A stretch of 64,000 nucleotides of DNA from Microbacterium oxydans (lineage in GTDB: Bacteria; Actinomycetota; Actinomycetes; Actinomycetales; Microbacteriaceae). The stretch spans positions 155,575 to 219,574 of the forward strand of contig NZ_JYIW01000023.1 of assembly GCF_000956525.1 (NCBI RefSeq). Reading direction: 5' to 3'. The notes under the pieces were generated by a model. It saw nothing but the letters and a program-made list of their open reading frames with translations, was not told the DNA's origin and searched no databases. Position numbers and translations under genes: made by a program. Below, one piece after another: positions 1 to 7,348 of this stretch (position 1 is its first letter; each line of letters begins with the position of its first letter).

Positions 1-411
1 GCGAGCATCGGCGCGCTGCCGGAAGGCGTCGATCCCACGCAGGACATCACGCTGCAGGTCACCTATGGCGAGATCGCGGACGACGTCGACCTCGATGGCA
101 GCGCCGAGTTCACTGGCACACCCGGCACATCGACCGAGTACCAGCCGACCGCCGGCTGGTTCGACGACGGCAGCCTGGTGCTGCTCACCTGGGGCTCCTC
201 GTCGTGCGCTCCCGTGGTCGAGTCGGTCGAGGGATCCGGCAACGCCGGCACCGTGACCTTCGTCACCGACGACGGCAAGATGTGCACGATGGACATGGCG
301 CCGAGGGCGACGATCATCGCGTTCGCCGATGATGCTGTCGACGACGACGGCTTCATGCTCACGCTCGTCGGCGGTGGGCTCGAGGGAAACGTCGCGGTCC
401 TGAACAGCTGA
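1..411 (+). CDS. C-terminal part of an unrecognised protein (5' end outside window)
   Basis: Frame 1 is open from the first base to a TGA at 409-411, giving 136 visible residues. The start lies upstream of the window. The visible part is acidic and rich in Gly, Asp, Thr and Ser, with two Cys (SSCAP and KMCTM) that could form a disulphide. There are no membrane segments. The composition suggests the extracellular part of a secreted or lipid-anchored protein, but the signal region cannot be seen. I do not recognise a family. The next gene runs towards it on the minus strand and starts its stop codon 24 bp away, so the two are convergent. Confidence 0.6.
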   Translation, partial: ASIGALPEGVDPTQDITLQVTYGEIADDVDLDGSAEFTGTPGTSTEYQPTAGWFDDGSLVLLTWGSSSCAPVVESVEGSGNAGTVTFVTDDGKMCTMDMAPRATIIAFADDAVDDDGFMLTLVGGGLEGNVAVLNS

Positions 412-435
412 CCGCGCCGACGGCGACGGTGCTCG

Positions 436-1431
436 TCAGAGCGAGTCGATCGGGTGCCCTGCCGGCAGCGCGAGCAGGAGTGCCGACGGGTCGACGCGGC
501 ACGTGATGCGCACGGCCTCACCGAACTCGTCGCCATCGAGTTCGATCGGCGTGGGGCCGGGAGCCGCGGCTTCGGCGGCGAGCCCTCGGAAGTAGTGCAC
601 CGAGGCATCCTTCCCGCGGCGTTCGAGCACGAGGCGGCCGGCGCGGAATCGTCGGAGCACCGAGTTGTCCCACCAGATCTTGCGCCACACGCCGAGCCAG
701 CCGAGCACCCCGGTCGGCTGGATCACGGCGACGTCGAGCGTCGCGTCCGTGACCGAGGCATCGGGGATCAGCGCGATGCCTGCCGGCAGCGTGCCGCAGT
801 TCGCGAACAGGATGCTGTACACCTTCGTCGAATGCAGGCGACCCTCGTCGACCTGATACACCGTTCTGAACGGCTTCGCGGTCGCGAGTGACCGGGCCGC
901 GCCGTCGACGTAGGCGATCCAACCGACCGACTTCTTGAGGTCGGGTCGGGTGTTCGCGATCATGTCGGCGTCGAGCCCGATCCCGGCGAGCACCACGAAG
1001 GCGTGCTCCGATTCCGTGGCATCGGCGCGGGTGAGCTTCGCCCAGCCGATGTCGATCGGATGCCGGAAGTCGCCGAGCGCCGCACGGATCATCTCGGCCG
1101 GATCGCCCAGCGGCAGCCCGAGGTTGCGCGCGAGCAGGTTGCCGGTGCCGCTGGGGAGGATCGCGAGCGGCACGCCCGTGTTCGCGATCGCCTCCGATAC
1201 GGCGCGCACGGTGCCGTCGCCGCCGGCCACGAGCACGACGTCGACGCCGCGTGCGAGCGCAGCGGCCGTCGCGGCCTGCCCTGCGTCTTCGATCGTGGTC
1301 GTGTAGAAGGCCGGATGCTCCCACCCGGCGTCGCGACTCAGGTCCTTCACGGACGCCCGCAGTCGCTTCTCGTCGACTTTGATCGGGTTGTAGATGAGCG
1401 CTGCCTGGCGTCGAACTGCAGGCATCGTCAT
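436..1431 (-). CDS. Diacylglycerol kinase family lipid kinase
   Basis: A 331-residue protein of the DgkB/YegS/BmrU fold. Near residue 13 it reads AALIYNPIKV, the usual opening strand of the family. The nucleotide-binding motif GGDGTVRAV follows near residue 70, and LPSGTGNLLARNLGLP near residue 92 is the second signature. The C-terminal half is the beta-sandwich lipid-binding part. Members phosphorylate diacylglycerol or a related lipid with ATP at the inner membrane face. The lipid here is not known. The gene is divergent from the aminotransferase at 1501. The minus-strand hexamer TAGAGT lies exactly 6 nt before the ATG, which suggests a leaderless mRNA and supports this start. A second in-frame ATG two codons in cannot be excluded. 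Confidence 0.85.
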   Translation of the reverse strand: MTMPAVRRQAALIYNPIKVDEKRLRASVKDLSRDAGWEHPAFYTTTIEDAGQAATAAALARGVDVVLVAGGDGTVRAVSEAIANTGVPLAILPSGTGNLLARNLGLPLGDPAEMIRAALGDFRHPIDIGWAKLTRADATESEHAFVVLAGIGLDADMIANTRPDLKKSVGWIAYVDGAARSLATAKPFRTVYQVDEGRLHSTKVYSILFANCGTLPAGIALIPDASVTDATLDVAVIQPTGVLGWLGVWRKIWWDNSVLRRFRAGRLVLERRGKDASVHYFRGLAAEAAAPGPTPIELDGDEFGEAVRITCRVDPSALLLALPAGHPIDSL

Positions 1432-1437
1432 GGCGCT

Positions 1438-1443
1438 ACTCTA
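1438..1443 (-). promoter_or_regulatory. Putative -10 box (TAGAGT) for a leaderless transcript
   Basis: TAGAGT on the minus strand ends 6 nt before the ATG at 1431. The same spacing recurs in front of serS, the TetR gene and the LysE-type exporter in this window. No Shine-Dalgarno sequence fits in the gap. Inferred from pattern only. Confidence 0.4.
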
Positions 1444-1500
1444 AACCCGGCGTCGACTGGTCGACTCGATCTCTTCCGCCCCTGACCCGATCGGACACCC

Positions 1501-2727
1501 ATGACGCACACTGCCCTGACCCCGAGCGCTCTGCTGGCCGGACTCCCCGTCCGCCAGGGCTTCGGCGACGCGACGCTCATCCGACTCGCGCCCGGCTCCA
1601 TCGACCTCGGCGGCGGCAACCCTGCCACTGATCTGCTTCCGCTCGACCTCTATCGAGTCGCCTTCCGCGAGGTCACCGAGGGAGACGGATTCGGCGCCCT
1701 GCTGAAGTACACGCCGGCGCCCGGCCTGGCCTCACTGCGCGCGGCGATCGCGGCGCGAGACGGCGTCGACGCCGAGCGGGTGCTCATCACGAACGGCGGC
1801 GCCCACGGGCTCGCGCTCGCCGTGCTCAGCGTGCTCGACCCTGGCGACACGATCGTCGTGGACGACCCGGTGTATCCGCTCTTCCTGCGGGTGCTCGACC
1901 TGATCGGCGTGAATGTCGTGCCGCTTCGGGTCGGCGCAGCGGGCATCGACACCGACGAGCTCGAGCAGCGTCTGCGCGACGGCCTCCGCCCGAAGGCGCT
2001 GTTCACGGTGCCGACGTTCCAGAACCCCTCGGGCGTGACGCTGAGCGCCGAGCGGGAGTCCGCGCTCGTCGCGCTCGCCGAGCAGTACGGCTTCGTCGTG
2101 ATCGCCGACGACCCGTACCGGGCCATCGCGTTCCCCGGAACCACCGTGCCGACGCGCACAGCGTTCCGCGGCTCCGACCACGTGCTCGCCGTGAACACCT
2201 TCTCTAAGACGCTCGGTCCCGGCCTGCGGCTCGGGTGGATCGTGGTGCCGACCGCGCTGACCGAACGCGTCACCTGGCTGCGCAACCGCCTCGACGGTCA
2301 GACCAGTGGCATTCTGCAGGCGGTCGTCGAGCGGATGCTGGCCGACGATCGGCTCGACCCTTCGATCACCGCCGCCGGCGCCGGCTATGCCCGCAAGGCG
2401 ACGGTGCTGACCGGGGCCCTGCGCTCGGAGTTCGGCGATGCGGTCGAGGTCGCCGACCCGCAGGGCGGCTTCTTCGCCTGGGCACGGCTCGACGGCGACA
2501 TCGACTTCACGCAGCTGTTCGAGCGAGCGCAGGACCTCGGCGTCACCTATCAGCGCGGGGAGTGGTTCGCGGCATCCGGTGAGGCGTTCCGGGGATTCGC
2601 CCGGCTGTCGTTCTCGGAGGTGAGCGAGCACGACCTGACCGAGGGCGTCGCCCGTCTCGCACAGGCATGGCGGGAGCTGACCGGGCGGGGATCAGGGTCG
2701 GACGCGCGCTCTAGACTTGGGTCATGA
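1501..2727 (+). CDS. PLP-dependent aminotransferase, class I/II (MocR/2-aminoadipate type)
   Basis: A 408-residue fold-type I aminotransferase without an N-terminal DNA-binding domain. [11 protein letters not shown] near residue 38 is the substrate-side glycine loop. [17 protein letters not shown] and [11 protein letters not shown] mark the cofactor phosphate region. [10 protein letters not shown] carries the conserved Asn, and ADDPYRAI the Asp that holds the pyridine nitrogen. [15 protein letters not shown] contains the Schiff-base Lys. The closest described group is 2-aminoadipate or valine-pyruvate type transaminases, but the substrate cannot be read from sequence. The stop overlaps the serS start (ATGA), so the two may be read through together. 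No clear ribosome-binding site precedes the ATG. Confidence 0.85.
   Translation: MTHTALTPSALLAGLPVRQGFGDATLIRLAPGSIDLGGGNPATDLLPLDLYRVAFREVTEGDGFGALLKYTPAPGLASLRAAIAARDGVDAERVLITNGGAHGLALAVLSVLDPGDTIVVDDPVYPLFLRVLDLIGVNVVPLRVGAAGIDTDELEQRLRDGLRPKALFTVPTFQNPSGVTLSAERESALVALAEQYGFVVIADDPYRAIAFPGTTVPTRTAFRGSDHVLAVNTFSKTLGPGLRLGWIVVPTALTERVTWLRNRLDGQTSGILQAVVERMLADDRLDPSITAAGAGYARKATVLTGALRSEFGDAVEVADPQGGFFAWARLDGDIDFTQLFERAQDLGVTYQRGEWFAASGEAFRGFARLSFSEVSEHDLTEGVARLAQAWRELTGRGSGSDARSRLGS
2712..2717 (+). promoter_or_regulatory. Putative -10 box (TAGACT) for leaderless serS transcript
   Basis: TAGACT lies 6 nt before the serS ATG, inside the last codons of the aminotransferase gene. It would let serS be transcribed independently of the upstream gene. 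The same hexamer precedes tRNA-Ser(UGA) at 4930. Confidence 0.4.
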
Positions 2728-4103
2728 TCGACCTCGCACTGCTCCGCGAAAATCCGGAGCTCGTCCGCCGTTCACAGGCTGCCCGTGGTAACGACCAGGC
2801 AACCGTCGACGTCGCACTCGAGGCAGATCGATCGCGTCGAGCCGCGCTCACCGCGTTCGAGGAGCTGCGGGCCGAGCAGAACGCCTTCGGCAAGCTGGTC
2901 GCGAAGGCTCCCAAGGAGGAGAAGGCCGCCCTCGTCGCGCAGGTGAAGGAGCTCGCGGAGCGGGTCAAGCAGGCGCAGCAGGCGGCCGGCGAGGCATCGG
3001 ATGCCGCAGCCGCCGCGCTCGCCCGCATCGAGAACGTCGTGATCGACGGCGTCCCCGCCGGTGGCGAGGCGAACTTCGTCGAGCTGCGCCGCGTCGGCGA
3101 GGTGCCCACGTTCGACTTCGAGCCGCGCGACCACCTGGAGATCGGCGAGATCCTCGGCGCGATCGACATGGAGCGCGGGGCGAAGGTCTCCGGCGCACGC
3201 TTCTACTTCCTCCGTGGCATCGGCGCCCGTCTCGAGATCGCGCTCATGAACCTCGCACTCGACAAGGCGCTGCAGAACGACTTCGTGCCGCTGATCACCC
3301 CGACCCTCGTGCGTCCTGAGATCATGCAGGGCACCGGCTTCCTCGGCGAGCACGCCGATGAGGTGTACCACCTCGACAAGGACGACGACCTCTACCTGGT
3401 CGGCACGAGCGAGGTCGCGCTCGCCGGATACCACAAGGACGAGATCGTCGACCTGTCGCGCGGTGCACTGCGCTACGCCGGCTGGTCGACCTGCTACCGG
3501 CGCGAGGCGGGCTCGCACGGCAAGGACACCCGCGGCATCATCCGCGTGCACCAGTTCAACAAGCTGGAGATGTTCGTCTACACGAACCCAGAGGATGCCG
3601 AGGCGGAGCACCTGCGTCTGGTCGCCCTGCAGGAGGAGATGCTGACCTCGTTGGGTCTCTCCTACCGTGTGATCGATGTGGCCGCCGGGGATCTCGGATC
3701 CAGCGCCGCCCGCAAGTACGACATCGAGGCCTGGGTGCCGACGCAGGGAGCGTTCCGCGAGCTCACCTCGACCTCGAACTGCACGACCTATCAGGCTCGG
3801 CGGCTCGACGTGCGGCACCGCCCCGGTGGGGACCCTTCGACAGGCTCAGGGACCCAGGGTGGCGGCGCAGGGACCCAGGCTGGCGGCTCAGGGGGCCAGG
3901 ACAAGAAGACCCAGCACGTGGCGACCCTGAACGGCACGCTCGCCACCACCCGGTGGATCGTCGCGCTGCTCGAGACGCACCAGCAGGCCGACGGATCCGT
4001 GCGCGTGCCCGAGGTGCTTCGCCCGTACCTCGGCGGCCTCGACGTGCTGCGCCCGGAGGGGTGGGTCGCAGAGCCCGCCGAGGAGCAGGAGTCGACAGCA
4101 TGA
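2724..4103 (+). CDS. serS: Serine--tRNA ligase with a repeat-derived internal insertion
   Basis: A 459-residue class II synthetase that charges tRNA-Ser and tRNA-Sec. The first ~100 residues form the helical tRNA-binding arm (rich in Glu, Ala, Lys; [13 protein letters not shown]). Motif 2 is seen in [28 protein letters not shown], and motif 3 in [20 protein letters not shown] near residue 398. Bacterial SerRS is usually about 420-430 residues. The excess sits at residues 369-392, a Gly/Ser/Thr/Gln run between LDVRHRPG and DKKTQHV, which matches a surface hairpin of the family. That run is encoded by a dispersed repeat (see separate entry). The reading frame is intact, so the enzyme should be functional. 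The gene is followed with ATGA overlap by a HAD hydrolase, and tRNA-Ser(UGA) lies 860 bp downstream. Confidence 0.97.
   Translation: MIDLALLRENPELVRRSQAARGNDQATVDVALEADRSRRAALTAFEELRAEQNAFGKLVAKAPKEEKAALVAQVKELAERVKQAQQAAGEASDAAAAALARIENVVIDGVPAGGEANFVELRRVGEVPTFDFEPRDHLEIGEILGAIDMERGAKVSGARFYFLRGIGARLEIALMNLALDKALQNDFVPLITPTLVRPEIMQGTGFLGEHADEVYHLDKDDDLYLVGTSEVALAGYHKDEIVDLSRGALRYAGWSTCYRREAGSHGKDTRGIIRVHQFNKLEMFVYTNPEDAEAEHLRLVALQEEMLTSLGLSYRVIDVAAGDLGSSAARKYDIEAWVPTQGAFRELTSTSNCTTYQARRLDVRHRPGGDPSTGSGTQGGGAGTQAGGSGGQDKKTQHVATLNGTLATTRWIVALLETHQQADGSVRVPEVLRPYLGGLDVLRPEGWVAEPAEEQESTA
3831..3900 (+). repeat. Dispersed repeat inserted in frame in serS
   Basis: Three imperfect units with the pattern CAGGGACCCAGG. 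The first 23 bases of the core (3833-3855) are exactly the reverse complement of 35214-35236 in the TIM-like gene. Length is a multiple of three and the frame stays open, adding about 24 low-complexity residues to SerRS. Confidence 0.85.
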
Positions 4104-4921
4104 GTTCCACCTGGCTCGTCGGACTCGACGTCGACGGCACGATCCTGCTGCAGGACGAGACCATGAGCCCCGGTGTGCCCGAGGCCGTGGAGCGCGTCCG
4201 CGACGCAGGACACGTCGTCACGATCGCCACCGGCCGCAGCTGGATGGCCACGCGCCGCTACGTGGAGGAGCTCGGCATGACCGCCGAGTACGTGGTGTGC
4301 TCGAACGGCGCGGTGACGATGCGTCGGGTCGGCGACGAGTGGGAGCGGTGGAACGTCGAGACCTTCGACCCCCGCCCCGTGCTCGCGCTGCTGCAGGAGC
4401 GCCTGCCCGACGCGCGGTACATGGTCGAACTGGCCTCAGGGCAGCGGCTGTACACCGAGCAGCTCGACGACTGGACGCTCGACGGCGGTCGGCGCGTCAC
4501 CTTCGACGAACTCGGAGCCGAGCCGGTGTCGCGCGTCGTGGTGGTCTCGCCAGGGCACGACGAAGAGGACTTCCACCGGCTGGTGGCTGATGCCGGTCTC
4601 AACGAGGTCTCCTATGCGATCGGGTGGACCGCCTGGCTCGACATCGCACCGCAGGGCGTCGACAAGGGCACGGCGCTCGAGCAGGTGCGCACCGAGCTCG
4701 GGCTCGCCGGGGAGCAGGTGTTCGTCGCCGGCGACGGCCGCAATGACATCGGCATGTTCGGCTGGGCGAGTTCGCTCGGCGGGCGTGCGGTCGCGATGGG
4801 GCAGGCGCCCGATGTGGTGAAGGATGCTGCGACGGAAGTGACGGCGGATGTCGTCGACGGCGGTCTCGCGCTGGCGCTGAACACGCTTCCAGCACCCGCC
4901 CAGGTGCACGCGGGAGAATAG
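4100..4921 (+). CDS. HAD-superfamily hydrolase, Cof type
   Basis: A 273-residue protein beginning with the HAD motif I at [12 protein letters not shown], where the two Asp of DxD are the nucleophile and acid/base. TIATGRSW follows as motif II. Near residue 210 come [11 protein letters not shown] with the conserved Lys and then [12 protein letters not shown], the acidic motif IV. The large cap between motifs II and III is the Cof (type IIB) kind. These enzymes dephosphorylate sugar phosphates or phosphorylated cofactors; the substrate is unknown. The chosen ATG overlaps the serS stop (ATGA). A longer in-frame reading would run back through serS and is rejected. Confidence 0.88.
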   Translation: MSSTWLVGLDVDGTILLQDETMSPGVPEAVERVRDAGHVVTIATGRSWMATRRYVEELGMTAEYVVCSNGAVTMRRVGDEWERWNVETFDPRPVLALLQERLPDARYMVELASGQRLYTEQLDDWTLDGGRRVTFDELGAEPVSRVVVVSPGHDEEDFHRLVADAGLNEVSYAIGWTAWLDIAPQGVDKGTALEQVRTELGLAGEQVFVAGDGRNDIGMFGWASSLGGRAVAMGQAPDVVKDAATEVTADVVDGGLALALNTLPAPAQVHAGE

Positions 4922-4929
4922 AACTCGGC

Positions 4930-4935
4930 TAGACT
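4930..4935 (+). promoter_or_regulatory. Putative -10 box of tRNA-Ser(UGA)
   Basis: TAGACT, 28 nt upstream of the mature 5' end. The tRNA-Arg at 63781 has TAGGCT at nearly the same distance (63746-63751). No convincing -35 element was found for either. Confidence 0.35.
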
Positions 4936-4963
4936 CACGCGTTGTCGGCAGATTCGTCTGTCG

Positions 4964-5048
4964 GGAGGGTTGTCCGAGCGGCCGATGGAGCTGGTCTTGA
5001 AAACCAGTGGGCAGAGATGTCTCGTGGGTTCGAATCCCACACCCTCCG
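4964..5048 (+). tRNA. tRNA-Ser(UGA)
   Basis: The acceptor GGAGGGT pairs with ACCCTCC at the 3' end, with G as discriminator. The anticodon loop CTTGAAA reads anticodon UGA. A long variable arm (GGGCAGAGATGTCTC region) marks a type II tRNA, and GGTTCGAATCC is the T arm. The CCA end is not encoded. It lies between serS-HAD and the LCP gene, so serine charging functions cluster here. Confidence 0.96.
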
Positions 5049-5099
5049 CAGTGTGAGCACGGTGGCCCCGCACCGGATGCTGAATCGAAAGGTCCCCGA

Positions 5100-6353
5100 G
5101 TGAGCGAGAAGACCCGACGCCGCACGATCGCGCGCCACGGCCAGCTGCCCACCCCGAGTTCCGTCAGCCAACTGCTGAAGTTCATCGCGATCGGCCTCGC
5201 GGTCGTCCTGGTGAGCGGGTTCGGTGTCGCCTCATACGTCCTGTACGACCTGTCGAGCACGGTCGCGGCGAACGCCGTCGAACTCGAGGGCCAGAAAGCC
5301 GTGCCGCCGGACATCGCCGAGTACAAGGGCGGCTTCAACATGGTCCTCGCCGGTGTCGACACCTGCGAGGAGAAGTACGCCTCGCTGTTCGGCGACCGTT
5401 GCAGCGGCAGTGACTCCGAGGGCTCGCTCAACGACGTGAACCTGCTGGTGCATGTCTCCGAGGCGCCGCGTCGCATCACGGTGGTCAGCTTCCCGCGTGA
5501 CCTGATGGTGCCGATCCCGGAGTGCACCGACGAGCAGGGGAATGTCCACTCTTCGATGAGCAAGCAGCCGCTCAACGTCGCGTACTCCGATGCAGGGCTC
5601 AACTGCGTGGTGAAGACGATCTCGGCGATCAGCGGACAGGATGTCCAGTTCGCGGCATCCGTCACCTTCGGCGGCGTGATCGAGATCACGAACGCGATCG
5701 GCGGCGTCGACGTATGCCTGGCGAGTCCGATCAAGGACCGCTACACCGGCCTCGACATGGCCGCGGGCACACACACGGTCGAGGGGCTGCAGGCGCTCCA
5801 GTTCCTCCGGACGCGACACGGAGTCGGAGACGGCAGCGACCTCGGCCGTATCGGCAATCAGCAGCAGTACATGTCGAGCCTTGCCCGCAAGCTCATCAGC
5901 GGCGAGGTGCTCGGCAACGTTCCGGTCATGCTCAAGCTGGCCAACACGGCGCTCAGCAACCTCGAGCCGAGCACCTCGCTCGCGAACAACCCGATGACGA
6001 TCGTGCAGATAGCTCTCGCGGTCAAGGAAGTCCCGTTCGAAGACATCGTCTTCGTGCAGTATCCGACCGGCACGGATTCGGCGAACCCCAACAAGGTGGT
6101 CCCGAACTACAACGCCGCCGAGGCCCTGTGGGACGCGCTGGAGGCGAACGCGCAACTGCAGATCACGCACGAGAACACCAAGAGCGACGGTGTCGTCGTC
6201 GAGGAAGCGGCTCCGGTCGACCCCGGTACGACGCCGACCGAGGGTGCAGTGCCGGATCCTTCGGCCACGCCCGACAACGTCGTTGCGCTGCCGAACGCGA
6301 TCAAGGGCAACTCCGCGGCCCAGCAGACCTGCTCGAACGGCAATGTCCGCTAG
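5100..6353 (+). CDS. LytR-CpsA-Psr (LCP) family cell-wall ligase
   Basis: A 417-residue type II membrane protein. It has a short basic cytoplasmic N-terminus, one membrane span near residues 24-46 (FIAIGLAVVLVSGFGVASYV), then the extracellular LCP domain. Landmarks are VVSFPRDLMVPIP, GGVIEITNAIGGVDVCL and FLRTRHGVGDGSDLGRIGNQQQ, which carry the Arg and Asp residues that bind the polyprenyl pyrophosphate. The C-terminal ~60 residues are Pro/Thr/Glu-rich and probably disordered. LCP proteins transfer glycopolymers from lipid carriers to peptidoglycan. I chose the GTG at 5100, preceded by AAAGG at good spacing. An upstream in-frame ATG would start inside the tRNA gene. Confidence 0.9.
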   Translation: MSEKTRRRTIARHGQLPTPSSVSQLLKFIAIGLAVVLVSGFGVASYVLYDLSSTVAANAVELEGQKAVPPDIAEYKGGFNMVLAGVDTCEEKYASLFGDRCSGSDSEGSLNDVNLLVHVSEAPRRITVVSFPRDLMVPIPECTDEQGNVHSSMSKQPLNVAYSDAGLNCVVKTISAISGQDVQFAASVTFGGVIEITNAIGGVDVCLASPIKDRYTGLDMAAGTHTVEGLQALQFLRTRHGVGDGSDLGRIGNQQQYMSSLARKLISGEVLGNVPVMLKLANTALSNLEPSTSLANNPMTIVQIALAVKEVPFEDIVFVQYPTGTDSANPNKVVPNYNAAEALWDALEANAQLQITHENTKSDGVVVEEAAPVDPGTTPTEGAVPDPSATPDNVVALPNAIKGNSAAQQTCSNGNVR

Positions 6354-6624
6354 ACGCTCTGGTCATCAGGGGAGCCGCACCACTCCGCCTCCGTACAGCT
6401 CCTCCTTCCGTCGTCGGATGAGTGTGCTGTTCTCGCCGCTCCGGGCGATCCTGTTCGGAGGAGCGATCATCTTCGCCATCGTTCTGAACATCGTCTTCAT
6501 CGGCAACGGCGGAGCCCCGGAGTGGATCGGCGTGCTCTCTGCGGTTCCACTGCTCGCATTCGCGGGATGGACGCTCGCGACTGACGCTTCACACCGTCGC
6601 GACGAGAAGGCCCGCGCGCGGTAG
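6343..6624 (+). CDS. Small two-span membrane protein
   Basis: A 93-residue protein whose ATG lies 11 bp inside the 3' end of the LCP gene, suggesting translational coupling. After a basic, Ser/Pro-rich N-terminus come two hydrophobic segments, about residues 32-50 (LFGGAIIFAIVLNIVFIG) and 58-75 (WIGVLSAVPLLAFAGWTLA), then a charged tail ending EKARAR. No family is recognised. A later start at 6418 (MSVLFSPLR) would keep both spans and is possible, as neither start has a strong ribosome-binding site. Coupling to an LCP gene hints at an envelope role, which is inference only. Confidence 0.6.
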   Translation: MSARRSGHQGSRTTPPPYSSSFRRRMSVLFSPLRAILFGGAIIFAIVLNIVFIGNGGAPEWIGVLSAVPLLAFAGWTLATDASHRRDEKARAR

Positions 6625-6666
6625 CGGACGAGTACTCCGGCGGCGCCCCTCACGGATGCGGATGGC

Positions 6667-7254
6667 TCAGCGACTGGCCTCGGGTGCTGCGGACTGGAGG
6701 GCGTCGATCAGCGCCTCCATGATGGCGGGCATGTCGATGCTCGGATCGATCATCCACTGCAGCTGCAGCCCGTCCGATGCGGCCTGGATGATGCGAGCCA
6801 GCGTCTCGGGGTCGAGTGTCGGCTGTCCGAGGCGCCCGGCGCCGAAGCTCTCCGCGAAGGTCTCCCGCATGTGCTCGCTGCGGTCGAGGAAGTACCGGTG
6901 GGCCGGATGCTCCGGGTCGGCCGCGTCGACCGCGAGGCGTGAGAACAGTGCGACGAGGCCTGGAACCTCGGTGTTGTGGCGGATGACGTCGACGAACCCG
7001 GCCTTCGCCTCAGCCGCATCCCGGAAGCTCAGATCCATGCCGTCGTGCTCATCGCGCTTGCGGAGCACCTCGGTGAAGAGCTCCTCCTTCGACCCGAAGT
7101 AGTGCAGGAGCGCTGCCGGTGTCACGCCGACGACCTCGGCGATCTCCTTGAGCGAGGCGTTCTGGTAGCCCTTCCGGCCGATCACCTCGAGCGCGCTCTC
7201 GAGGATCTCCTCGCGTCGTGCGACGCCTTTCGCATATGAACCTCGTCGTGCCAT
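6667..7254 (-). CDS. TetR family transcriptional regulator
   Basis: A 195-residue regulator. The N-terminal helix-turn-helix is clear: REEILESALEVIGRKGYQNASLKEIAEVVGVTPAALLHYFGSKEELF covers residues 14-60. The rest is the helical ligand domain, with no recognisable ligand signature. It is divergent from the GH3 gene, and an inverted repeat in the shared gap is a candidate operator. The likely role is repression of the glycosidase and of itself. The minus-strand TAGGCT, 6 nt before the ATG, suggests a leaderless transcript and supports the start. Confidence 0.9.
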   Translation of the reverse strand: MARRGSYAKGVARREEILESALEVIGRKGYQNASLKEIAEVVGVTPAALLHYFGSKEELFTEVLRKRDEHDGMDLSFRDAAEAKAGFVDVIRHNTEVPGLVALFSRLAVDAADPEHPAHRYFLDRSEHMRETFAESFGAGRLGQPTLDPETLARIIQAASDGLQLQWMIDPSIDMPAIMEALIDALQSAAPEASR

Positions 7255-7260
7255 GGTGTC

Positions 7261-7266
7261 AGCCTA
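7261..7266 (-). promoter_or_regulatory. Putative -10 box (TAGGCT) for leaderless TetR gene
   Basis: TAGGCT on the minus strand, 6 nt before the ATG, the same geometry as at 1438 and 2712. Confidence 0.35.
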
Positions 7267-7289
7267 ATCCTGAACGTCGTTTGGAATCT

Positions 7290-7312
7290 AAAACTGAAAG
7301 GCATATAGTTTT
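7290..7312. promoter_or_regulatory. Candidate TetR operator between TetR and GH3 genes
   Basis: AAAACT (7290-7295) and AGTTTT (7307-7312) form a perfect 6-bp inverted repeat with an 11-nt AT-rich spacer. It sits in the only AT-rich stretch of a divergent promoter gap. Such a site would overlap the GH3 promoter. Confidence 0.4.
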
Positions 7313-7348
7313 CGCAGGGACACCGCCGTCGCCCGCGAAAGGAAGACC

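Noticed and set aside
5007..5099. N-terminal extension of the LCP gene
   Set aside because: It would start inside tRNA-Ser(UGA). The GTG at 5100 has a ribosome-binding site and begins the normal cytoplasmic segment.
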